From Rhodobacteraceae bacterium KLH11 (lineage in GTDB: Bacteria > Pseudomonadota > Alphaproteobacteria > Rhodobacterales > Rhodobacteraceae): a stretch of 64,000 bases of DNA. The DNA is taken from the NCBI GenBank assembly GCA_000158135.1, contig DS999533.1, positions 341,118-405,117 of the forward strand, given 5' to 3'. The notes beneath the pieces were generated by a model. The model searched no databases and was not told where the DNA came from. It saw nothing but the letters and a program-made list of their open reading frames with translations. Positions 53,501 through 61,289 of the stretch are shown here, one piece after another. Each line of letters starts with the position of its first letter. The first letter of the stretch is position 1. The translations under genes were made by a program, and so were the position numbers.

Positions 53501-56420
53501 CCTTGGCGCTGCGGTTGCGCAGTTGGAGGGGGGCTCCGTTACCACGAAAGGGGGTTTTGCTTCCGGACTTCGAGCCGAGACTAGATTCGCCGGGAGCGTT
53601 GCCGAGGTGCGTGCGCATATGACCGGCGGGGATGTCAAGACAAGCGGAGCTAATGCCCGCGGGCTTTTGGCGACCACCTCTGGCCTAGGTGCTGCGGTTG
53701 CGCAGCTGGAGGGCGGGGATGTCACCACCGATGGGGATAATGCCCACGGGCTTTGGGCAGAGATTATTAACGAGGAGAGCGCGGCCGATGCGCGTGCGCA
53801 TATGACCGGCGGGGATGTCAAGACAAGCAGAGCTAATGCCCGCGGGCTTTATGCGAGCACCACTGGTCTTGGTGCTGCGGTTGCGCAGTTGGAGGGCGGG
53901 GATGTCACCACTGATGGACATTTTTCTGAGGGGCTTTTTGCGCGCAACACTGGTCTTGGCGCAGCGACAGCGCAATTGGAAGGTGGCTCCGTCACCACGG
54001 AAGGGGGTTTGGCTCACGGGCTTTTTGCGGCGATTGAAAACACGGAGAGCACGGCCGATGCGCGTGCGCATATGACCGACGGGGATGTCAAGACAAGCGG
54101 AGACTTTGCCCGTGGGCTTTATGCGAGCACCACTGGTCTTGGCGCAGCGACAGCGCGTTTGGAGGGTGGAGATGTCGCAACGGAGGGACAAGAAGCCCGT
54201 GGACTTTGGGCGTTTATTAGAAACGCGGAGAGTGCGGCCGATGCGCGTGCGCATATGACCGGGGGAGATGTCACGACAGGCGGAGACAATGCCCAGGGAC
54301 TTTTGGCGACCACCTCTGGTTCTGGCGCTGCGGTTGCGCAGGTGGAGGGCGGGGATGTCACAACAAGCGGAAACAATGCCCATGGACTTTTTGCAACCAC
54401 CTCTGGCTCTGGCGCTGCGACTGCGCGGATGGCCGATGGCCGCGTCACCACGGATGGGGAAGGCGCCTTTGGGTTGGTTGCGCAGTCGGCTGCCGGGCAG
54501 GCGATTGCCCGTCTGGATGCGGATGCCGCTGTAAGGGTTTTCGGAATGAATGCAGACGGCATTCACGCTGTTGGAGCGACGGGCTTTGACATAGACGTGG
54601 CGGGGTCTGTGACGGGCGGCGGCGGAGCCGGCGCGGCAATCCGTTCGATATCCGGTGCCGGTGGGACGATTGATATCGCCAGCGGGGCCCATGTGCGTGC
54701 GGGAACTTCTGGTCTTGCGATCCGGGACGGGGATGGCAATGCGGTCATCACCTCGTCAGGGACGATCCTCGGTGATATTCTTCTTGGGGCGGGTGACGAT
54801 ATGCTGACCCTGACGGGAGGACGTTTCACGGGTGCTGTTGATGGCGGTGAGGGCATCAATGATCAGCTGGTTTTGAGGGATCAGACTATGGTCTTCACGA
54901 CGGATCGCTTCCGCAATTGGGAGCGTCTCACGCTGAATGACACGAAGCTGATCATGGTTGGCGGTGATACACTGGCTATGGATTTGTCCATCGACGCCAG
55001 GTCTGTGTTCCACGCCTCCGGCGGGGAGCGCGACATTACCATTGCAGGCGATGTGACCAATGCAGGGTCTCTGTTCTTAAGTGTGCAGGATGGAGATACA
55101 GGCGATGTGATCACCATTGATGGGGATTACACCGGATCAGGCTCGAGTGTTTTTGCACTGGATGCGGTTATGGGGGGCGACGATCCGAAGGGCGATATGG
55201 TTGTCATCACCGGCAGCGCTGCGGGCGATATGATGCTGTCGGTTGCCAGCCTGGACAGCGGCGGTGCAGAGGTCACCGCGCGTGAAGTTGATGTGGTTTC
55301 TGTTGCCGGAGCGTTTGACGGGACGGTCACCCTTGTAGATGGCAACCATGTCACTTCGGACGGGGAGCATGCGTTTGTCGCGGGCGCTTACGTTTATACG
55401 CTGGCCAAGGCCGGGGATGGCCGCGGTTGGGTGTTGAGTGCGATGTCCGATACCAAGAAGATCAACTGGCAACCCTCTGCGCCGATCTATGACAGCTATG
55501 GTCATGCGCTTCTGGCCCTCAACGGTCCCTCTTCGCTGCGCCAGCGGGGCAGCTCGGAGGATTTCCGGAGCCTGGCCTGGGATGGGGGAACAGCTGGCCA
55601 GAACACGGGCTCGCCGCTTTGGTTCCAGATGGGCGGGGAACGCATCACAACGGCGGAAGAGCACAGCACAACAGGAGCCGGGCTTGAGAGCAGTATCCGG
55701 GAGATGGAGATCGGCGCGGATATCGTCCTGAACGATGGCGGTGCGGGCCTGTTTGTGGGCGGGCTGATGCTGTCCTACGCCACCGGCAGTACAGATGTCA
55801 GCTCTGGCTTTGGGGATGGTTCGGTTGCGACCAGCGGCCTGGGTCTGGGCCTGGCTGCAACATGGTATGACAATCGCAGGTTTTATATCGACGCGCAGAT
55901 GACACTGTCCTCTTATACAAGTGATCTGAGCTCTGCCCGTATCGGAAGTTTGGCGGAAGGGAACAGTGGCACGGGCTATGCCGTGTCGCTGGAGGTGGGA
56001 AAGCAGTTCGATCTGAACCCCGGACTGGTGGTGATACCGCAGGCCCAGCTGAGCCATTCTTCTGTTGCGTTTTCTGACTTCACCGGCGCGCCATATGGAG
56101 CGCGTGTGACGCTCGACGATGCGGCCAGCCAGACGTTGCGCCTTGGGCTTGAGTTTGAAACGCAGGCACAAGAATCCAGTCATCTTTATGGTATCGTCAA
56201 CCTGTTCCACGAGTTTGGCGCGGGAAGCACGGTAAATGTCGCCGGGGTGCCCCTGACAACCGAGAGCGAGCCCTGGGCCATCGGGTTTGGCTTTGGCGGC
56301 ACCTATGCCTGGAATGACCGCCTCGCCCTCTTCGGCGAAGCCTCCTATGCAACAGGACTAACAACCCTCGGCGATACCACCGAACTCAACCTCAACGCAG
56401 GACTCAAAATATCCTTTTAA
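50595..56420 (+). CDS. Autotransporter adhesin-like protein 2 (type V secretion)
   Basis: 1941 residues. Same leader (MTNQCFDFQRVFPPLKVLVR...), stalk and beta-barrel as protein 1; the barrel differs by a Ser/Pro change (AGVPLTTE). The passenger is ~700 residues longer, roughly eleven more 62-63-residue double repeats. Units combine forms like GGSVTTEGGTAHGLRAEI, GGDVKTSGDFAHGLYAST and RLEGGDVATEGQEARGLW. A block of ~350 bp near 53430-53780 is almost identical to 31480-31830 of copy 1, while other units differ, suggesting recombination between loci. Terminal LKISF marks the barrel end. Likely a large surface adhesin. Confidence 0.88.
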   Translation: MTNQCFDFQRVFPPLKVLVRGGRLTKFKGRVASIAPGLLGVATGATAGLLLVTDAAHAANECGADASGQDVVNCAPGNYQIGIAYIGSDGLTLVLDDPGVTVGGSGVRGHGAGTADGNMTVLLQSGRVTTDWVDAHGLWAGIFNEESAAYAHAFMSGGEVKTSGGWARGLFASTTGLGAATAQLAGGTVSTLGENARGLFAEIGNEESTATATTLLLLGNINTTGDFAGGLYATTSGSGAAVAEMHGGTITTHGEKARGLWAEIGNEDSTATATARLTKGEITTSGRWAHGLRVNTSGDGAALAEMHGGTVTTYGGDARGLFAAINNEDSTATATTRLIKGEINTNASWGIGLLATTTGSGAAVAEMQGGTVTTYGGDARGFQALIANAESTADARAHMTGGDVKTSGAKAHGLLASTGGLGTAVAQLKGGSVTTEGVFANGLWAEIANAGSAAAVHAHMTGGDVETSGSGAQGLLARNAGLGAATAQLEGGSVTTEGGTAHGLRAEIRFAGSAAEAHAHMTGGDVDTSGDGAHGLLASTGGLGAATAQLEGGSVTTEGGTAHGLRAEIINAESAADARAHMTGGDVKTSGDFAHGLYASTTGLGTVTAQMADGRVTTDGDGAYGLRAHISKAENEAEASAHMTGGDVTTGGDNASGLLAWTTGLGSVTARLEGGDVETDGDDAHGLWANITNAGSEADARVHITDGDVKTSGDFAHGLYASGNGFGAAVAQMEGGRVTTEGSGAYGLRATTVVAASGAEVRTHMTGGDIETRGLLSHGLYANTYGLGAAVAHLEGGDVATKGRTAYGLFASIINTESVADAHAHMTDGDVDISGDFARGLVAFNRGLGAAVAHLEGGDVATEGQEARGLWAAIFNAENEAEASAHMTDGDVDTSGDGAYGLLASTGGLGAATAHLEGGDVETKGGTAHGLFAAIENTESVADARAHMTGGDVTTGGGGAHGVYARTFGLGAAVAQLEGGSVTTKGGFASGLRAETRFAGSVAEVRAHMTGGDVKTSGANARGLLATTSGLGAAVAQLEGGDVTTDGDNAHGLWAEIINEESAADARAHMTGGDVKTSRANARGLYASTTGLGAAVAQLEGGDVTTDGHFSEGLFARNTGLGAATAQLEGGSVTTEGGLAHGLFAAIENTESTADARAHMTDGDVKTSGDFARGLYASTTGLGAATARLEGGDVATEGQEARGLWAFIRNAESAADARAHMTGGDVTTGGDNAQGLLATTSGSGAAVAQVEGGDVTTSGNNAHGLFATTSGSGAATARMADGRVTTDGEGAFGLVAQSAAGQAIARLDADAAVRVFGMNADGIHAVGATGFDIDVAGSVTGGGGAGAAIRSISGAGGTIDIASGAHVRAGTSGLAIRDGDGNAVITSSGTILGDILLGAGDDMLTLTGGRFTGAVDGGEGINDQLVLRDQTMVFTTDRFRNWERLTLNDTKLIMVGGDTLAMDLSIDARSVFHASGGERDITIAGDVTNAGSLFLSVQDGDTGDVITIDGDYTGSGSSVFALDAVMGGDDPKGDMVVITGSAAGDMMLSVASLDSGGAEVTAREVDVVSVAGAFDGTVTLVDGNHVTSDGEHAFVAGAYVYTLAKAGDGRGWVLSAMSDTKKINWQPSAPIYDSYGHALLALNGPSSLRQRGSSEDFRSLAWDGGTAGQNTGSPLWFQMGGERITTAEEHSTTGAGLESSIREMEIGADIVLNDGGAGLFVGGLMLSYATGSTDVSSGFGDGSVATSGLGLGLAATWYDNRRFYIDAQMTLSSYTSDLSSARIGSLAEGNSGTGYAVSLEVGKQFDLNPGLVVIPQAQLSHSSVAFSDFTGAPYGARVTLDDAASQTLRLGLEFETQAQESSHLYGIVNLFHEFGAGSTVNVAGVPLTTESEPWAIGFGFGGTYAWNDRLALFGEASYATGLTTLGDTTELNLNAGLKISF

Positions 56421-56504
56421 AAATGCGGCGGATAGCGCGCCTATGGGTAGGGCGCCCCGATCACCCAGGACTCTGCGCTACTCGCACGCAGGGTCACTAA
56501 TCGG

Positions 56505-56640
56505 TCGGGAACCTCCGCAAACCGGCCAATATCTTTTCTGCACCGCAGCAAGCGCGAAAAACCTGACTGGGAAGGCGCTCGCGCTATATTCTGGACATCG
56601 GTTTCTGCGTGAGAAACACGATGTTTTTCAACACCATAAC
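56505..56640 (+). pseudogene. C-terminal end fragment of a DUF772-type transposase
   Basis: NLRKPANIFSAPQQARKT followed by a stop corresponds to the transposase C-terminus also seen at 49387, then the element end (CAACACCATAACC near 56630). It precedes the start of a further copy of the same family. Confidence 0.6.
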
Positions 56641-56719
56641 CATATTCTGTTGAAAAACTCTGTCTTGATCGAAGGCCATTCTGGTGATTCAATTCTCTTG
56701 TTGAACGGGAGATTGGACG

Positions 56720-57710
56720 ATGATGGGATCAAGGCAGGAAGCTCAGGCCGCACTGTTCTATGAGTTTTCGCTAGAGGACCACACTCCCCAAGATCATCTG
56801 CTGCGGTCGATTGATCGATCTGTTGAACTGAGCAGTATCCGCGGTCACTTGGCCGACTACTATAGCCATACAGGTCGCCCTTCCGTGGATCCGAGTTGCT
56901 GATCCGCATGCTGCTTGTGGGCTATTGCTTTGGCATCCGGTCGGAACGGCGGTTGTGCCAGGAAGTGAACTTGAACCTTGCGTATCGTTGGTTCTGTTGC
57001 CTCGATTTGACTGATCGAGTGCCGGATCATTCGACCTTTTTCAAGAACCGCCACGGTCGGTTCCGTGAGAGTGAATTTTTTGCGGCACGTGTTCGAAACG
57101 ACAGTGGCACGGTGCTTTGCAGAAGATTTGGTCAGCGGCCAGCGTATAGCGATTGATGCCAGCCTGATCGAGGCGGAAGCGACCAAGCAGTATTCAGCGT
57201 CACAGGAGGAATGGGATGCTGAACAGATCGATGTCGATACCGCGCCACGTGCTGTTCGGGAGTATCTTGATACTCTGGATGATGCCGCGTTTGGTGCTGC
57301 GTCGCCGGTCAAGCCCAAGTTCACATCATATTCTGACCCAGCCAGTTAATGGACAGCGGCGCACAAGGTGCCAGCCTTCGTTGCAGACTCTGATAACTAC
57401 CTCGTTGATACAGACCATAGCATCATCATTGACGTTGAAGCGGCCAGGTCCATCCGGCAGGCCGAAGTGGGGTCAACAAAGACTATGCTGGACAGGGTTA
57501 AAGGCGGTTCGACCTTCACCCTGAGAGGCTGATCGCAGACACGGCCTACGGATCTGGTCCGATGTTGGGCTGGTTGGTTGATCGCAAGATCGCTCCTCAT
57601 ATACCGGTGATCGACAAGGCCGCGGCCCTGATGGCATATGGTCCCGCACTGACTTTGAAAAGGATGGTCGAAATGTCCGGGACATGGTTTGCAGCCCGCA
57701 ATCAGTTCGC
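56720..57710 (+). pseudogene. DUF772-type (IS5/IS1182-like) transposase, multiply disrupted
   Basis: Reads MMGSRQEAQAALFYEFSLED, RSIDRSVELSSIRGHLADYY; after a one-base loss near 56893, LLIRMLLVGYCFGIRSERRL and DHSTFFKNRHGRFRES; after an extra T in the T-run near 57077-57082, HVFETTVARCFAEDLVSGQR and IDASLIEAEATKQYS. A CAA-to-TAA stop lies near 57347, then WTAAHKVPAFVADSDNYLVD, further frame changes, and loss of the C-terminus near 57710. Strongly decayed. Confidence 0.8.
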
Positions 57711-57965
57711 CATAATGTTCGGCGAGCGCTTCGATGCTTGAGTATCTGAAACCGCATGGGCTGGGCCAGATACACAGGTTTCATGACACTCCCTTTGGGC
57801 GTAGGCCTATCGACTTTGAATAAGTGGATTTTAGCGCACTGCGACACGGATGTTGTTTCCGACAAAGACCTCGATCTTGCCCGTGAAACTGGGCGTCAGG
57901 CGACGACGGGGCCGGAAGCGGGCGCGTGGATCTCGAACACCGATGTCAGAGGCCACACTGCCCAA

Positions 57966-59036
57966 TCACAGGTGTTCGCTGGACTCCCTGTCTGACACGT
58001 TCGGGGTATCGCACCGGTTCCGTAAACAATCGATAGATTGACACAAATGATCGAGTAATGTCGGAGCTTTGAGGTGCAGTTCGACTTGATTGCGGTTGCT
58101 TCGATCCCACGTTTCCCTGGGACTGAAACCATATTGCTCTTTAAATTGCCGACTGAAAAGTGATATATTTGTGAAGCCGTATTGATATGCAATTGTACTT
58201 ACATATTTTTGGTCATTATTATTTGACAAAGCTTTGTAGCAAGCTTGAAGTCGGGCGGTTTTGATGTATTTGGCAACACCACCATATTCTTCGAAGATAT
58301 TATATAATGTTCGGCGAGATACGCCCAACGATTTGCAAATAAAGTCTACGTTGAGCTCCGGCCTTTCTAAATGACGTTGGACAAAATCTCGAACAATCTT
58401 AAGCCTGCTTGTATTTAACGCTGTTGTCGCATAATAGCGATTTTCTGCCGTTGGCTCAATCGATGCTGCTAGTAGATCAGAAAAAGACTGTGCCAGCATT
58501 GGTTTTTGATCCTCGGTAATATTGTGTGCTTCATCAACGAGCATTGCAATAAACGTTCTAAGTAGTCCCTTTAGGGACCCATCAAGCAGTGGGCGATTAC
58601 ATGAAGTCATCCAAGAATACTTATCACAATTTATTCCCACCGAAACAAAACTCCGCCCTACACAATGTGATTTCCACGGTTGCGCATGCGAAATGAGCAT
58701 TAAATCTCCTGTTTCGGCCTTTACCAAATCATTATTGTGTTCATTAAAAATATGCCCGTTTCGAACGAACCAGATTGCGCAACTATCGAAAGAAGAATTT
58801 TTGATCTTTTCCCTTGTTCTTTCGTAAGTACTCGGGTCAACCTCCCAAGAAACAAAATCTATTCCGTGTAGATCGAAAGCAGAAAATTTAGCATGAAATC
58901 CACTATTGATCGAGCTGAGCCTCTTGAGGTCGCAAACAGGGGAAACTATTAGTGAAAATGCATCAAATTGATCCGCAGCATCAAGATCAAGTGTTGAGTA
59001 CTTTACTATTTCTATTGGGGTTTGTTTGATTTCCAT
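57966..59036 (-). CDS. AraC-family transcriptional regulator
   Basis: 356 residues. The N-terminal ~200 residues form an AraC-binding-like domain (FSLIVSPVCDLKRLSSINSG, GDLMLISHAQPWKSHCVG). The C-terminal double HTH is clear: LNVDFICKSLGVSRRTLYNI, FEEYGGVAKYIKTARLQACY, VSTIAYQYGFTNISLFSRQF and KEQYGFSPRETW. A ~40-residue tail beyond the usual end comes from the junction with IS debris and may be an acquired extension. Its low GC compared with the neighbourhood suggests transfer. Targets unknown; the divergent envelope cluster starting at 59544 is a candidate. Confidence 0.88.
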   Translation of the reverse strand: MEIKQTPIEIVKYSTLDLDAADQFDAFSLIVSPVCDLKRLSSINSGFHAKFSAFDLHGIDFVSWEVDPSTYERTREKIKNSSFDSCAIWFVRNGHIFNEHNNDLVKAETGDLMLISHAQPWKSHCVGRSFVSVGINCDKYSWMTSCNRPLLDGSLKGLLRTFIAMLVDEAHNITEDQKPMLAQSFSDLLAASIEPTAENRYYATTALNTSRLKIVRDFVQRHLERPELNVDFICKSLGVSRRTLYNIFEEYGGVAKYIKTARLQACYKALSNNNDQKYVSTIAYQYGFTNISLFSRQFKEQYGFSPRETWDRSNRNQVELHLKAPTLLDHLCQSIDCLRNRCDTPNVSDRESSEHL

Positions 59037-59543
59037 CAGAACATTAGATTTTTGCTGTTATGTTGATAGAAGTTTCAGGAAGCAGGATTAAGAATATCCT
59101 GCAGGTATCAGTCAGCCAGAATTGTATCCGAAGATAAAGTTGGATTGTGCAACACATAGGTTCAAAAGTGTCGCGCGACGTCTCAAATGAAGTCCAAGTG
59201 CGGTATCTTGAGCTACCCCCCGAATTTCGGACACTGACGTAAGCTACGATTTGTTGTCTGCTGATCTTCGACGAAGAGGTGCCGTCAGACAAATTCGAAC
59301 CAGTCTCACGCAAGCCGGTAGAGCAATCCTCCAATCGTCCATCGATAGCTTTTGGATATACCAAAATAGCGCTTCAGTATTGGTTCCCGAGCGCAATATG
59401 GCCGATAAGTATCGACACTCCATGAGGCGCTAGCCTGACGCGGCGGTGTGGATGGAATTTCGATTCCAAGTCAGTGGCTGAAAGGAAGCAAGACGTAAAC
59501 AGTTAATGTTCCCCTGCTAAACACATAAACAAAAGGTTAGGGA
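59037..59543. other. Gene-free stretch upstream of the envelope cluster
   Basis: About 500 bp with no supported gene; short frames in both strands lack plausible composition. It must contain the promoters of the AraC gene and of the Sel1-repeat gene, but no clear consensus boxes are visible. Confidence 0.4.
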
Positions 59544-60356
59544 ATGCGCATTTTGAAGACGGCTTTTTGCGGAGCGGTGTCTGCATCTATCGCGTGTGTT
59601 GCGCTTGCGGACGTTTCTGCAGGCATAGCCGCCCTTGAAGCTGGCAACGTATCAGGTGCTGTCGAGGAGTTCCGGGCGGGCTTTGAAGACGGCGACGCGG
59701 ACGGCGCGTTCTTCATCGGGCGTCTGTTTGAAATGGGTCTGGGAACGGAGCGCGACATGCGCAGCGCTGTCGAGCTCTATAGCGCGGCCGCCGATCAGGG
59801 GAGCGCGCTGGCACAGAACCGGCTCGGCTTGATGTATCTGAATGGCGAATTGGTCTTGCAGGACTATCAGCGCGCCGCGGAATTGATTTGTTCGGCGGCC
59901 GAGTCCGGCGATGCCAACAGCGCGTTTAACTGCGGGCTACTTTTAGCAGATGGGCAAGGCGTTGACGAGGATACGGCCAAGGCGGTGGCCTACTGGCAGC
60001 AAGCCGCTGAGCAGAACCACGTGGCGGCAATCAACTACCTGGGTCAGGCCTATCGCGATGGCGAAGGTGTTGAACAGAGTTATGAGACTGCTGTCAAAAA
60101 CTTTTCGCGCACGGGAGGGGCTGGCAATCCGCTGGGTCTCTTCGAGCTGGCTAAAGCCTATCAATCAGGAAACGGCGTGGAACGGGATTTCATCAAAGCG
60201 CATGGCTATGCAAACCTGGCTTCTGCACGAGGTATGGATGAGGCCCGCATTCTCCGAGACACCTTAAGCACACAATTGGATCGCGATGATCTGGAGGCAG
60301 CGCAGAGGTTTGCCCGCGAGTGGGAAGCGGCACCGCTGGATCAGGATGGCCCGTAG
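59544..60356 (+). CDS. Secreted Sel1-like repeat protein
   Basis: 270 residues. Signal peptide MRILKTAFCGAVSASIACVA, cleavage near ALA-D. Five to six Sel1/TPR-type repeats of ~36 residues follow: DGAFFIGRLFEMGLGTERDM, ALAQNRLGLMYLNGELVLQD, NSAFNCGLLLADGQGVDEDT, AAINYLGQAYRDGEGVEQSY and LGLFELAKAYQSGNGVERDF. Such solenoids mediate protein contacts, here probably in the periplasm. It heads the envelope cluster with lipoprotein, IalB-like and TpsB genes. Confidence 0.85.
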   Translation: MRILKTAFCGAVSASIACVALADVSAGIAALEAGNVSGAVEEFRAGFEDGDADGAFFIGRLFEMGLGTERDMRSAVELYSAAADQGSALAQNRLGLMYLNGELVLQDYQRAAELICSAAESGDANSAFNCGLLLADGQGVDEDTAKAVAYWQQAAEQNHVAAINYLGQAYRDGEGVEQSYETAVKNFSRTGGAGNPLGLFELAKAYQSGNGVERDFIKAHGYANLASARGMDEARILRDTLSTQLDRDDLEAAQRFAREWEAAPLDQDGP

Positions 60357-60407
60357 AGCGTGCAACCGATTTCAAATTCTAAGCATATCAAATTGGTTAT
60401 TTGAACC

Positions 60408-60773
60408 ATGAATACGATCTTCAAGTTTTCTGCCGTTTTTCTAGTTATCTTGGGCGCTTGCACAGAGACGTCACCTGAGCAGCTTAAGGTGCTATATGGC
60501 GTTTCTCCGACTAGCGACGGTAGCTTTGCGGCAACAATCGAAGTTCGCGAGAACCGTGCAGCTCAGCAGGACAAGTTCAGTCAGAACGCGTTCAACGAAA
60601 TTTGTGCGGGGCCCGCGATCATCGCGTTCCGATCTGTTTCGGAACCTTTCAACAAACAAACGACATACACACAGCAGACCTGGAACCCGGCTATCGGCCA
60701 AATGGTACAGACGGCAAGCTTTCCGGTAAACACGTCACATGTTCGTGTGACATACACCTTTAAATGCACGTGA
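60408..60773 (+). CDS. Small lipoprotein of unknown function
   Basis: 121 residues. Lipoprotein signal MNTIFKFSAVFLVILGAC with the lipobox LGAC. The mature domain (~100 residues) has beta-rich character and two further Cys (EICAGPA and the terminal FKCT) that may form a disulfide. No family recognised. The 3' end overlaps the IalB-like gene by 10 bp. Confidence 0.7.
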   Translation: MNTIFKFSAVFLVILGACTETSPEQLKVLYGVSPTSDGSFAATIEVRENRAAQQDKFSQNAFNEICAGPAIIAFRSVSEPFNKQTTYTQQTWNPAIGQMVQTASFPVNTSHVRVTYTFKCT

Positions 60774-61275
60774 ATGGCCATGCGCTGCGCCGATTGGCCA
60801 GTTGTATTGGCCTCGGCCTCTACCACTCGACGGCTTTGGCGCAAGTAGCAGAATTACAGCCTACTGAAGAGGTGTTTTCGGATTGGCGTGTTCTGTGCCA
60901 ATCCGCAGCGCAAAGCACAGTTTGTCAGATGGTGCAAAGTGTTGCCGTCAGGGAGGATGGTCCGCCTGTTTTCCTTTTGAGCGTGTCTACAGATGAAGAC
61001 ACGGGCCAAAGCTATGCCGTCATGACAGTTCCCGTTGGCGTCTATCTGGCTCCTGGTATTGAGTTGAACGTAGACAAACGTCGACCTTCAAAGTGCTTTA
61101 CGAAGTTTGCGACCAACTTGGCTGTCACGCCGGATTTCGCATGGACGGGGATGTCTTGTCAGCCTTTCGCAAAGGGCTGGAAGTAAGGGTCCGGGTCTGG
61201 ACGGCGCGCGACAAGGCTGTTGATTTCCCGGTTTCGTTGTACGGGTTCACCGCTGCGTATGAACGGCTAAGCTGA
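60764..61275 (+). pseudogene. Invasion-associated locus B (IalB)-like protein, frameshifted
   Basis: Signal-like N-terminus (CIGLGLYHSTALAQ), then IalB family features: EVFSDWRVLCQSAAQSTVCQ, SYAVMTVPVGVYLAPGIELN and, in the next frame, VLYEVCDQLGCHAGFRMDGD, VLSAFRKGLEVRVRVWTARD, VDFPVSLYGFTAAYERL. Loss of one A near 61090 (TCAAAG where TCAAAAG would restore the frame) causes the break. Without it the protein would be ~170 residues, the family's normal size. A sequencing error in the A-run is possible. Confidence 0.72.
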
Positions 61276-61289
61276 GCGAGTGCCAATTG

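Larger units (their letters stand above)
49824..56415 (+). repeat. Duplicated autotransporter block, copy 2
   Basis: Second copy of the block at 29404-33918, longer by 2.1 kb because of extra passenger repeats and shorter by 24 bp in the octanucleotide tract. It is flanked on both sides by end fragments of the same DUF772-type IS in the same orientation (49387 and 56505), unlike copy 1. Confidence 0.9.

Noticed and set aside
59251..59433. 60-codon plus-strand frame before the Sel1 gene
   Set aside because: Composition and lack of ribosome site do not support a gene.
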